A stretch of DNA of 64,000 nucleotides from Lithospermum erythrorhizon (Eukaryota; Streptophyta; Magnoliopsida; Boraginales; Boraginaceae). Location: positions 1,798,001-1,862,000 of the forward strand of contig JADFUC010001683.1 in the NCBI GenBank assembly GCA_019722365.1. The letters are read 5' to 3'. A model generated the notes under the pieces. The model was given only the letters and a program-made list of their open reading frames with translations. It was not told the DNA's origin and did not search any database. The translations under genes were made by a program, and so were the position numbers. This document shows, piece by piece, positions 26,001-36,479 of the stretch (position 1 is the first letter of the stretch; each line of letters starts with the position of its first letter).

Positions 26001-28434
26001 GCCTCATTGTTCTTTCTTTCTCTGTATCAAACTTTAACTGATCAACCATTGTTGCAGATCATAGAGGATCCATATAAGACCTTCGAAGAAAATCCTCAGT
26101 TCAGGCGCAGTCCACCGCATGTAAGAGTGGAAAAGATGTTCGAACTTATAAAACAAGGGCTTCCAGGCCCCCCTGCCTTCGTTCTCTGCTTACTCCCTGA
26201 TAGAAAGAACTCTGAACTCTATGGTACTGTCCTAATCTTTACTGCATTCTTTCATTCTATCCAGTGTGATCCATCAACTATGTTTTGTGCTTTTGTCACA
26301 TTAATTAGGTCCATGGAAGAGAAAAATGCTTTCAGAAGTAGGAGTAGCAACTCAGTGCATTGTGCCAATAAAGTTCAATGATCAATACTTGACTAATGTG
26401 ATGCTTAAAATCAATGCAAAGGCAAGTTCTTTGCTTGGAGCTATTATCTGTTTTAGACTCACCCCAGCACTACCTAAACTATAATTTTCTGTTTTCTTTT
26501 AACTTACAGATGGGTGGAATAAATTCATTATTGGCTGTTGAGCGCTCTCGTTTGATACCCCTAGTTTCCAGGACCGCTACTCTCATAGTTGGTATGGATG
26601 TATCCCATGGGTCTCCTGGACGTGCTGATGTACCATCAATTGCAGCGGTACCGAAATTATTTTTTGAACTATCGTCTTGACTTTGGATATGTTGAAAGAT
26701 TTTCTTTCCTTACTGACCATGCTGTTGATAACATCATTTAATAATACATTAATTTCGTTTCATCCCTTTCTTTTTGTATCACCAGGTGGTCAGTTCCAGG
26801 AAGTGGCCGTTTATATCCAGCTATCGAGCTTCTGTCCGGACACAGCCATCAAAGATGGAAATGGTAGGTTGCCTGTTCAAGAAGGTGTCTGATACTAAAG
26901 ATGAGGGCGTTTTCAGGTATCGAATATGTACTATCACTTTCAAGTCTATCGATCATGTATGAATCTTATACTGGTCTTTAGTTTATAATGTACCACTCCG
27001 TTGATATTCCTGTGAAGGGAGCTATTACTGGACTTCTACAATACTTCTGGGAGCAGGAAACCTGAGCAGATAATCATTTTCAGGTGTAATTCAGTTTCTT
27101 TTCCGAAGTTTGTATGTATAATGTTCATGCCCTATTCCCTATCATCGGGAACCCTAATCGTAATCGACGCATGCTTTTCATACTCATTTATGACTTGAAA
27201 ATTCACTTTGCCCTTGCTCATGGGATGATTTTCGCCTGTTTTCTCAGAGATGGTGTTAGTGAGTCTCAGTTCAGTCAGGTCTTGAACATCGAACTTGAGC
27301 AGATGATTGAGGTATTCCTTTTAATGAAGTCTAATATAAAGTCTATTACGTCCATGTGTATACATCTTATTCCTTGAGTATGGCTTTAATTGATATATAT
27401 CTCGACAAACCACAGGCTTGCAGATTGCTTGATGATAGTTGGTCTCCTAAGTTTATGGTGGTCATTGCTCAAAAGAACCATCACACCAGATTCTTCTTGG
27501 AAAACGCTACAGCTAATGTGCCTCCAGGTTGGAGCTCTACATTATAACCTGTTGATCAATCAATATATTGTTCTTGATTGATTACATTATATGAATTATG
27601 TGTGTTCTCGATGCAGGAACCATTGTAGATAATGGGATATGCCATCCAAGAAATAATGATTTTTATATGTGTGCTCATGCTGGAAGGATTGTGAGATATC
27701 TTGCTTTCCATTTTCTTCTAATCCTAATTGTCAAAGCGATATCTAATGATATCCCAAACATGGAATAAACATCTTCGTCCAATTAATTCTCAACTTTTGG
27801 TTTCTGTATTTCCTCAGGGAACAACCAGGCCGACACACTATCATGTTCTGTACGATGAACTTGGTTTCTCAGCTGATGATCTCCAAGAACTGGTTCACTC
27901 ACTTTCTTATGTGTAAGTATGGAAGAATATAAAGGAAATAAATTTAACACATATACCAAAACTTCTTGTCTTTGAAAATGAGAGCTTTTTCATTTTTGAA
28001 TTCTGCAGGTATCAGAGGAGCACAACTGCCATTTCCATTGGTAAAATATATAAAACAACTTCCATTTCCGTCTATTGCTGTTAAATTTCCATCTTGATAA
28101 TATAGTCCATATAGACAATGTATATGCACGAGTTGTTCTGGAGACGAAATAGTCGTTGCCAATGATGTGTTCTCGTTGGGCTTGAGTATTTTTAATTACA
28201 GTCCCAGTATGCATACAATCTTCCCTTTAACCGCTCTTTAATCTGTATGCAGTTGCTCCAATCTGTTATGCTCACCTTGCCGCTGCCCAGATGTCTCAGT
28301 TCATCAAATTTGATGAGATATCGGAGACCACTTCTTCTTCAAGTCATGGCGGGGTGACTTCTGTTTCTGGTGTTCAAATCCAGGATCTACCGCCACTGCA
28401 TAACAATGTAGCACACTCCATGTTCTTTTGTTAG
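23076..28434 (+). CDS. AGO4: Argonaute, AGO4/6/8/9 clade (AGO4-like)
   Basis: Small-RNA-guided effector; AGO4-clade proteins bind mainly 24-nt siRNAs and guide RNA-directed DNA methylation in the nucleus. Twenty-two coding exons give 905 codons (Arabidopsis AGO4 about 924). Order: proline-rich N-terminus ([10 protein letters not shown]), ArgoN with [18 protein letters not shown] around residues 250-370, MID, PIWI. The three slicer residues are visible: Asp in MDVSHGSPG, Asp in [10 protein letters not shown], His in [11 protein letters not shown]. The end SMFFC is the Argonaute C-terminus. Coding exons: 23076-23288, 23360-23568, 23952-24176, 24261-24397, 24554-24651, 24735-24832, 24920-25082, 25184-25300, 25402-25509, 25603-25665, 25741-25854, 26058-26223, 26309-26421, 26510-26647, 26786-26916, 27018-27083, 27248-27311, 27416-27527, 27617-27690, 27818-27912, 28009-28040, 28253-28434. 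Introns 7 and 13 use GC donors. Assignment within the clade is not settled by eye. Confidence 0.95.
25880..26081 (+). repeat. 102-bp tandem duplication across an AGO4 splice acceptor
   Basis: Two nearly identical copies, offset by 102 bp, start at about 25,880 and 25,982. Each contains TTCATGTTATACTTCT, a pyrimidine tract, CAACCATTGT(A/T)GCAG and the first 20 bases of exon 12 (ATCATAGAGGATCCATATAA). The right copy holds the working acceptor (exon 12 from 26,058). The left copy offers an equally good acceptor at 25,955/25,956, but the frame hits TAA after seven codons. Confidence 0.95.
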
Positions 28435-28979
28435 GCATTATTGAAGCACTTGATGTTCTCATTTGACAAGAATTCTTCGGTTTAGGGTGTATCTGAAACC
28501 GATAATAGCTGCAATAAAATATGAAATTTTCATTCGACTTTCTAATGATGTGTTTTTATAAATAATGAAAAACAATTTTATATAATTATTTATTATGTAA
28601 TATTTTCAATATTGTTCGACAATATCAAAATGCAATATTTTACATGTGCCTATGTAGATCATTTTGCATGTCTACAGTTTTGTTGACTCGTTTGCCTTTT
28701 AGCCTTTGTCAAGACTTGATAGTTATGTATGTTTATGGGGTCAAGCCAGTGATGTTAACGAACAAATTCGAAATAGATTTTGGATAATCATGTTCGACTG
28801 GAGAAAACCATGGAATTGTAAAAGAGCTGTAAGAATTGAACCATGGAATTAAAGGACTGCATGGTGAGGGTGGCGTAACTGGGGCGTTGAGTGTTACAGC
28901 AGAAGAGGCTTTCAATCAAAAATATATAAAACATCTCATTATCCCAATCATAGTAGCCTGGGGCTACCTCTATTTCAAG
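28435..28979. other. AGO4 3' UTR and AT-rich spacer
   Basis: Contains the AGO4 3' UTR, then AT-rich sequence without conserved frames. Near 28,920 and 28,980 a direct repeat, AATATATAAAACAT, occurs twice about 60 bp apart just before the gene-fragment mosaic. Confidence 0.5.
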
Positions 28980-28984
28980 AATAT

Positions 28985-29045
28985 ATAAAACATTCCCCGC
29001 TGGCGACCTCTTCCTCCTCCGCGGCCCAAACTACTTGTCTTGTAA
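28985..29045 (+). pseudogene. Possible captured exon end (EDR2-like?), unassigned
   Basis: A short GC-richer block could encode a GDLFLLRGPNYL-like peptide followed by a GTAAGTG splice donor. The peptide resembles the (L/R)RGPNYL motif of plant EDR2/DUF1336 proteins, but it is far too short for a safe call. It matters because it begins the chain of captured pieces downstream. Confidence 0.25.
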
Positions 29046-29103
29046 GTGAATGTCTTTTTCTGTGGATTTATAAATTTGTTGACCTCACAGAAAAAAATGA
29101 TTA

Positions 29104-29336
29104 TGTTAGTACTACAGTAGGTTTGATACTTGATCATTCCTCGTTTTTACTAGCTTCGTCTCAAAAAGATTGTCCAGTTTGAATATGAATGGTTAAAATT
29201 GAAAAGTTTGGGGTTTTAATTGATGCGCGTAAGTTTGATTTGAATCGAGATGATGATGTTAGTACTACAGAGGTTTGGTGCTTGATCCTTCCTCGTTTTT
29301 ACTAGCTTTGCTGCAAAAAGATTGTCCAGTTTGAAT
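29104..29336. repeat. Tandem duplication, about 153-bp period
   Basis: Copies at 29,104-29,184 and 29,257-29,336 share TGTTAGTACTACAG, the block TTCCTCGTTTTTACTAGCTT and AAAAGATTGTCCAGTTTGAAT, with a few substitutions. It is non-coding and lies inside the gene-fragment mosaic. Confidence 0.9.
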
Positions 29337-29730
29337 TTCAATTGTCAAAATAGGAGGTTTGATACTTGATACTTAATGTTGTATTGTTGTTTAATCAGGC
29401 ATCTCGTACGTAACTTAATGATGAATTATAAGTCGTGTTTCTCGGCCATTATGCTTTTGCTACCATACCAATCTACCTTAAAAGATTACATATGGAACTA
29501 TTTTTACGTCACCTCTATTGTTCTCAAGTCCCTGTTTTTATAAATACCTACAGTATTCATTTTAACATTTCCATTACTGTTTTACAGGTGTATTTTACTA
29601 TTTAGGATCACCTCAAAACGTCTCTTTGCTCAAATGGTACGCGGATTATCTATTCTTGCGGAAATTTTTCTGTCTTCCGACTCTTCCTCCTAAGGAAACT
29701 ACTCTGAATTTATTGATTCTAAATATTGTA

Positions 29731-29839
29731 GATGCAAATCATCAGCTCTCCATTGGTGCAAATATGATGGCTGCATCAGGTGCCGGAGCCGCTACTATTA
29801 TTGTTACCAACCCTCTCTGGTTGTAAAACAAGATTCGAA
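29731..29839 (+). pseudogene. Fragment of a NAD+ carrier (NDT1/2-type mitochondrial carrier family) gene
   Basis: One exon of a mitochondrial-carrier gene: the frame gives NHQLSIGANMMAASGAGAAT followed by a TNPLW block. That matches the plant NDT/folate-transporter branch, whose intact proteins continue VVKTR. A small indel puts TAA directly after the TNPLWL block. The piece has intron-like flanks (a GTAG acceptor and a CGAA/GTAAGC donor), so it derives from genomic DNA, not a processed mRNA. No other carrier exon is present nearby. Confidence 0.8.
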
Positions 29840-30237
29840 GTAAGCTGTTCTGGTTCTTTTCTTTCCATTTGATTTCAGTTATATGATCTATACTAATGTT
29901 CTGGTATGAGGAGTAATTGCCTGTATTTTGCTAGCATAGAACTTAGCTTTGAAGCCATTGCGGGAATCTCTTATTTTTTATGTGAGCCTTAAAATATTTT
30001 GAGGAAGGGTTTAGGCTTCAATATTTGTTGATGTTTTTATAAATAATTTGGGCAATGTACTATTATGTGATATATCTCTCACAAATCTTCATGTTAGTTT
30101 ATTTTGTTGATAAAGATTTGGGATGTACTAATTTGTGTGTCTTTGCATTGTTTAACTATAATCAATTGTCGTATAAAACTTGAGTTGTTGCTCATTTTGG
30201 ATTATGTATTTATGTTATGACCTTTGGTTTGCAATAG

Positions 30238-30470
30238 ATTTGGTGAACAATTTGGGTACAATTGCAAGATCTGGGACCAAGGAATTAATGGAGGCATTGC
30301 GAGCTGGAGCTGATGTTGTTAGTATGATTGGAGAGAAGGTTATTGTGACCGCAAAGCATAATGATGATGAGCAATATGTTTGGGAATCACAAGTTGGTGC
30401 CTCAGTTGCTGTTACCAGACATGCTAATGGTGAGCCTCTTGGAAGAGGAACCAAGATCACCCTCCTCATC
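30238..30470 (+). pseudogene. Fragment of a cytosolic HSP90 gene with internal deletion
   Basis: After a GCAATAG acceptor the frame reads [20 protein letters not shown] and, further on, [13 protein letters not shown] and [12 protein letters not shown], all from the N-terminal ATPase domain of cytosolic HSP90. About 13 residues are missing between SMIG and EKVIV, exactly where intact proteins carry the GVGFYSAY segment near the ATP lid. The fragment keeps an intron boundary on its left, ends abruptly, and could not encode a working chaperone. Confidence 0.9.
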
Positions 30471-30608
30471 TGTCAAATTGTTAGAAAATATAGAGAGTGA
30501 ATTCGTTGCTAAAACTGCGTTTGCCTTGTGATTTATATTGTTAACAGATTGATAGTTACTGTATATCAGAGTCTCTGTAAACTTATTAGCAATTATCTGA
30601 ATGTGTAG

Positions 30609-30755
30609 GTGGGTGAGAAGATGCAATCTTCAAGTAAATCGATTGGTTGAGCGAGTTGCTAAGGGCAGGATTAGGTGTTCAAGTCCTTCAGAAAATGAAG
30701 GAAGAAAAACAGAAAGATGCAGATTGGAAAGACAAATGTTCTGGTACAGTGTATG
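30609..30755 (+). pseudogene. Fragment of a sphingosine-1-phosphate lyase (DPL1-like) gene
   Basis: Two frames give EKMQSSSKSIG and then SELLRAGLGVQVLQKMK, DADWKDKCSGTVY. These match the segment before the PLP domain of plant sphingosine-1-phosphate lyase, which has a GLGV.VL..M motif followed by GKCSGTVYIGG. A frameshift separates the two parts and the sequence breaks off after GTVY. A GTAG acceptor precedes it. Only this piece of the gene is present. Confidence 0.75.
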
Positions 30756-30769
30756 TTTTCGAAGGATGA

Positions 30770-30870
30770 TTGAAGTCCAGCAACTACCTCGACTGCATAA
30801 GGATGTAGCAAAATCCATGTTCTTTTGTTAGACATTATAGTAGCACTTCGTGTTCGTGTTGTCAAAAAAT
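30770..30870 (+). pseudogene. 3'-terminal fragment of an AGO4-type Argonaute gene
   Basis: The last codons of an Argonaute, VQQLPRLHKDVAKSMFFC then TAG at 30,829-30,831, followed by about 35 bases resembling the 3' UTR of the intact AGO4 gene upstream (TAG.CATTAT.GAAGCACTT-like). It differs from the neighbour's own end ([17 protein letters not shown]), so it is a diverged paralogous copy and not a recent duplicate. No MID or PIWI sequence precedes it; instead it abuts the lyase fragment. Confidence 0.9.
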
Positions 30871-31501
30871 GGTCCTAAATAATGTGTAAGTTGTTTGCAC
30901 TTTTGTCCCTCTAACCGTGAGGTATGCTCGAGTGTTCCATGATATTGGTCTAAAATGTGCACTTTAATCCCATTTTCAATTAGGTTATATACGTAACAAT
31001 CACCGAAAATATACAAAATTAAATTAAAAAAATCAGACATTAAAATTCAAAAATAGAAATCTATATTCAAAACTATACAACTCTTATGGATGAATTGAGA
31101 TTAATATTCTAAGAATAAAAATATGATCTCATATTGCTATATGATCCGGTTAAATAGTTACAATCAAAATAAGAAGGGGTATAAAATATGACTAATATAA
31201 ACTCATGAATGTACAATTTAGACAACTCCATAGTACTTTAATGGAGAATATATAACCTATTGTTTGCACTTTGATAAAGCAGCAATAATACAACTACAAA
31301 AAATGATCTCTGTAAGGCTAAACTCTTATCAAGCTACAGAAATATTTGGTTCACCTATTTTATGAAAAATCAAAGAATCATCACACAGCCCCCTCTATTG
31401 CATTGTAGCTCTGAGCAACTTGACATTAAATTCTGACACTTCGGGCATGGGAGAAATCTATGAGCGCGCCAAGTACTCTAACATCGAGGTCAGGTCAATC
31501 G
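30871..31501. other. Intergenic spacer and TBL 3' flank
   Basis: AT-rich non-coding sequence. The part just below 31,502 is the 3' UTR of the minus-strand TBL gene. No Helitron hairpin/CTRR end or terminal inverted repeat could be seen to close the mosaic on its left. Confidence 0.5.
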
Positions 31502-33848
31502 CTACAACTGTGCACAAAGGAGCTCATTCCATGTATCAGGAATGCCAGGAAGGCACCAGTGCAAGCAATCATTTATACCACTTGATGCTTTGATTGTGTA
31601 GTGTGATATATGGCCTTCATCCCTCAACTCTGAAATAGCCGTTATATCCAAAAGCTTTACCTTCGTACCTTTAACAGCTTCAGAAATAACAGGATCACTT
31701 GATTCGTCTTGCTGAACTTCGGAGCCTCGAGTCAATGGCGTAGTATTATCACAACTGCCTCCTGTATTCCATTCGCCATTGAAAAAGTGTCTCGGGGATA
31801 TCGTTCGGAAAAATGCTTTGAGCCCTGGGTATAAAGGCATCTGTGAGTCAAGCCATCGTGCAATACTGTACACTGTAAAATTCTTGGCGTTGCCTATTTG
31901 TGCAAGCTTGCTATCTATAACTGGTTTCCTGTTTACATGCATAACCCATCTGTTGGCATTGACCTTCCCTCTATTCCAGTGGTGCCCGGTGTTGAGCACC
32001 ACAACGTCGAGCTGAGAAATGAATTCTTCTAGAAACGAGGGGGGCCTATCCAAATGCATAGCATATTCTGTGGCGAGATCTGTGGCATTTATAGGCTCTA
32101 TACAGGTCAAAGTTGCAGACCAGTAATACAATATTGTGGTATTTGTATACAGGAACCTAAAAGCCCATCCATCAGGTCGAATGGCTCCTGGATGTTTCAC
32201 CAGGCCATATTTCCACCCAATGTCTTCAACTTCTGGCCGGTCCTCCCCTGAAGTGACCATGCACATCAATGATTGGAATTGCTGTCTGCCTAATGAATCT
32301 CCAATGAAAGCAATAGTCTTGTTCCACATTCTGCAGATCATATTGACATGCAAATTGATGAGATTGGTAATCAAAGTATTAAACATCATATCCAACATCC
32401 CAAGTGATTCATGAGTTCTTCCCCTGAACTTCAATCAATTCTATGAAGGAAATTTTGCATGAGAGGCATGACATGAGACTTGAGAGGAGCAACAAAGATT
32501 ACTTACTTATTCATAAATTCTGAACCTTTAAAGTCTGGCATGTCACAGTTTTCTGGTTGCCAACGATATCCCTCGTAAGAAAAATCGGTACGCTGGGTGA
32601 GTCTACATGCCCACATGTCAGATAACCACTGCTTACAGCCTAATCCAGAATATAGTGGTCGTCTTCTGTCTGAAATCCATCTACCTCTTGCGTAATCACA
32701 AACTGCAGTAAGTAAATACACAATACAGTTCTGATTACTGATTATTATAAGAATATGTGGCATGAAATACAGATCATAAGATCGAGCTGTAGTGACACGA
32801 AACCAAATGACCAAAAAATGCTTCCATCATGCAGACAACTTAAGCTTACCTATTTTATTAATTTTCCAGTTATATAGATGATTATAGTGTAATTCAGTAT
32901 TTTAGAAGCTATACAATCTCCGAAGTTTGAAGAAAAATGAGGAATGAATATAAGCATTTTTGTTCATAAATACTTCTATAACAGAATATCTAGATTCTAG
33001 ACCCATCAATTTTTCTAGCATCTACAATAGAAACAGAATGCAGGACATGAGACAATATTTACCAAAATCACTAAGATTACAAAATGACCTTCATAGTCAA
33101 AAATCGAATAGTAATAGTTAGAAGATTTCGAAAAATGAGAGCATGCACAGATCTTGTCCAGCAACCCAAGACTCTATTAGGAGAAAAAATGAGGAGGAAA
33201 CTCGAAAAATGTACCTTTTGTCTCAAGAGAGGAGCTAGAAATTTCTTCATTTTCTTCATTTGTATGGATAACAGTAGCATCAGGTGTAGAATTTTTAGCA
33301 CTTCCAATCATATGCTCCTCTTTTCTTACTGCTTCCTCTGGAGGAACAAATTCCTTTGAACCGTCTTCGATGGGCTTTAATATAGAAGATTCGGCAGCCT
33401 CATCCACAAAAAATTCTGCAATATGACTTGAACAGTAACTATGAAACAGCAACTTTAAGAATTCAAAATTTCAAATAAAGAGTAGATTCTGTAACTTGTA
33501 CCACTTCATCGATCAGATAGAGAAAGAATCAGAGAAGCATTCATTTGGTTCTTCAAGTATTCAAATAAAGAGTAGATTCTATCCTAATCTCAGTTATTAA
33601 TTAGCTGTCAGCATATTTGTCAAGGAACCTGGAAACAATAATAGTTCATTGGAGTTTTCTTCAATCATATCTTCAGTACCTGAGGTATGTACGATGAACT
33701 GTTCTTGTGCTGATAGCATACTTGTAACAAGTGGGTTGTTTTCCCAATACCATAAAAAAACTGTCGTGAATATAATAGCTGCCAATGTAAAAGAAAATTG
33801 CCTTCCCCAATATCTACTCAAACTTCCTGTCTTCGTTTTCATATTCAC
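31502..33848 (-). CDS. Trichome birefringence-like protein (TBL14/15/16 clade), polysaccharide O-acetyltransferase
   Basis: TBL/PMR5 proteins are Golgi type II membrane proteins that O-acetylate wall polysaccharides such as xylan, xyloglucan and pectin. Four minus-strand exons, 33848-33629, 33415-33215, 32702-32507 and 32330-31502, join to 481 codons. Order: one membrane segment ([18 protein letters not shown], residues about 17-36); an acidic, poorly conserved stem; the Cys-rich TBL domain ([33 protein letters not shown]); then the esterase-like domain with [11 protein letters not shown] carrying the nucleophile Ser and, near the C-terminus, DCLHW as the DxxH motif. Both catalytic signatures are intact. 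The HHWNRGK and EWNTGGSC stretches fit the TBL14-16 branch; the acceptor polysaccharide cannot be read from sequence. Splice sites are GT-AG. Confidence 0.95.
33467..33581. repeat. Short direct repeat in TBL intron 1
   Basis: The 20-odd-base sequence TTCAAATAAAGAGTAGATTC appears twice, starting near 33,472 and 33,559, within intron 1 of the TBL gene. It is a small local duplication with no evident function. Confidence 0.85.
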
Positions 33849-34506
33849 ACAACGTAACTAGAGGAACCTTCTGAATTAACGATGAATATTTACGAGGTCG
33901 TCCAAATGAATTTGCAGTGACTGTTAAAACTATTCAGCAGGGGCACCTGGATATTGGAAGGTGAATATCAGCTTCCATGAGAAAAATGGGTAGCAATGAA
34001 ACTAAACATTCAACACATTGAAAACGAGTCATCAATTTAAGTCATAAGGAATGTTTTCATGATGATTTGTTTGATGCACCCTATCTGTAACTGAAACTCT
34101 TTGTGCCATTGGAGGCATCTATTTACCATAATCATGCTATACTAGTTGGTATACTAGAAGATAACAGACAATTATGTTATGGTCGAAACTCTCTATCGTT
34201 GTTTTTCACCAAAGAATTGAACTTCAACTAATCATTGTCCATTTTCTTCTTCATCCAGGTAACCAAGTACACTCCAAATATGGCATCTTTAAGATCAATT
34301 CAAGTCCATAAAACATGGTTGCAATCTGATTATCTTCACTCAATTCCAAATTACTAATGCCATGCAGCAAAACCAGAACACATAATTAATATATTTTCTC
34401 CAGTAAATCAAAAGAAGCAATTTTTAACATCAATACAAACTCGAAAAGATACCTCAACAAACAGTATTGATACAAAGAGCAGGCAAATCATACACACAAC
34501 AGAAAA

Positions 34507-35207
34507 GTAACACCTTCAATCCCTCATTTCGAACTTAAATTACACACACATGCATAGCTATATCCATCCACATACCCATATGAACATATGCAACTCGAAT
34601 TCTTGTGAAGGTGAGAATCGTTTTAGAAAGAAAAAAAAAAGTGAACAACTTACCAAATTTTACCAAAAATACTAAATTAGCTCAGAGATCTAAATTAAAC
34701 TAAAACACCTAAACCCAACTTACATATACAACATAAATGTAACACCTTTCCTGATTATGAACTTAAAATACATATATGCATGCATATATAAATACATTCA
34801 TACATACCAATAAGAACATCTGCAACCCAAATTTTTGTGAGGGTAACAATTTAAACAAAAAAAAAAACACTTTTTTTTCTTCTTCTGAACAATTAACTAC
34901 CAAATTGTACCAAAAGTAGATACAAGGATCTAAATTCAACAAAAGAACAAAACCCAACTTACATATACTAAACAAAGGTAGCACCTTTCCTCATTATATA
35001 CTTACAATACATATGCATTCATATCTATATCTATATACATTCATACATACCAATATGAACATCTGCAACTCAAATTCTTGTGAGGGTAAAAATATATATT
35101 TAAAAAACCCACTTTTTCTGAACAATCAACTACCAAATTGAAGCAAAATAAGCTAGAAATAAAAAATCAAGAAAACAAAAAAACCCCAACTTACATATAC
35201 ATATATA
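34507..35207. repeat. Tandem triplication upstream of the TBL gene (about 235-bp unit)
   Basis: Three units begin at 34,507, 34,739 and 34,978. Each runs from GTAACACCTT (GTAGCACCTT in the third) through ACATTCATACATACCAATA-type sequence, GAACATCTGCAAC, TTGTGAGGGT, CAACTACCAAATT and ends with AACCCAACTTACATATAC. On the minus strand, the direction of TBL transcription, every unit carries TATATGTAAGTTGGG, which is a good splice-donor sequence. The array is about 0.7-1.4 kb upstream of the TBL start codon. Confidence 0.9.
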
Positions 35208-35533
35208 GTCCTGATTCTTGATATGCTAATGGTTGTTGCTCTTTGTAGTCAACTAAAGATTGAAATAAATAACAGATCTCATACCCATTTTACTATATGC
35301 AATAAATATATATACACACACACATAACTACATACATATATACATAGATTGGGATGCATTTATTGATTTCACATGTATATGTCTGGCTGTAACTTAGATG
35401 TCTGGATTTGAAATGGGATTTATATATGGAAAATGTGTAAATTGTTTGATGAAGATCTAAGGGATGTTGAGAGCTCCGCACGTTTAAGGAATTCACTGAA
35501 AACGTCATCAAACAACAAAGTATTCTTATTATA

Positions 35534-35777
35534 CTACCTCCATCCCAAAGATATCCAAAGATCGTCTAATTTTGCCTTTATTCATCTCAACTAACTTAAA
35601 TATATTTGTTACAAGTATATAATATCTTATAAAAAATATATCAAATTAAAGATTTTAAAATGTAATTTCTATCGATATAGCTTTTCATCAAAGATTATAC
35701 AATATAACAAAAATATCTACACAAAGCCAAGATTTAACAAAGTTTCAAAAGTTTTACAATCGCCAGGGATGGAGGAG
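35534..35777. mobile_element. Stowaway-type MITE (Tc1/mariner)
   Basis: About 244 bp bounded by inverted termini: CTACCTCCATCCC on the left and, reverse complemented, CTCCTCCATCCC on the right, each beside a TA dinucleotide (35,532-35,533; 35,778-35,779). CTCCCTCC-type ends with TA target duplication are the hallmark of plant Stowaway elements. The interior is AT-rich and non-coding. It lies in the far upstream region of TBL. Confidence 0.85.
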
Positions 35778-36479
35778 TAATTACATGAGCGTATAATTGT
35801 AATTTCACGCTGCTCCTATACAAAATAAGAAAACTGGTGGGAAATTTGGAATTTTTTTTAAATAAAGACTGATCTAGCCCCATTTGCCCACAGACGAAGA
35901 TCATACACCAGACTATGATCACATTAACTAACTAACCGCCTGATCTCAAGGCTCATACCAGATAACGTAAATCCAAGCTCACGAGTTGTTGAAACAGTAT
36001 TTTGGTGTGCTTTTTAGTCATTAAAACAGTAAAATTAATCATTGAAATCACTATTTTGCCCCTACTGAAACTTCCTCACAACTACACTTACAAATAGAGA
36101 GGGCTAAAACAGTAGTTTCACATCAGCTTGAGTTATGCACAACTTAGTTATATTTTCACTAATACCTATTAAAGATATCATTTGTGAAATTTCTTCAAGG
36201 TCCAAATGGGTTTCATTCTAAAATTGAATGATCCATTGTTCGTGAATGTGACTAGTTATCTGATTGGTAGTTTTACATATTATTACCTTATACTACAGGA
36301 GCTGTCTAAAGAGTCAACCACAGCATGGTCTTTTGACTTGAAGCTATTGATCAAGCAGAAGAGACGACCTCAAAAGTTTGATATATCCAGTAGATCAACT
36401 TCTGCGTGACAGTTTTCAAGCATATCATTATTTGTTGTTTTGTTATGGGGTCTTAGTAACATGTGCATTATTATCTCTG

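Noticed and set aside
28980..30870. A single novel gene spanning the carrier, HSP90, lyase and AGO pieces
   Set aside because: Each piece is frame-broken and stops lie between them; domain combination is senseless. Treated as a fragment mosaic.
31779..32414. Three open frames on the + strand across the TBL last exon
   Set aside because: They are antisense shadows of the highly conserved TBL coding exon on the minus strand.
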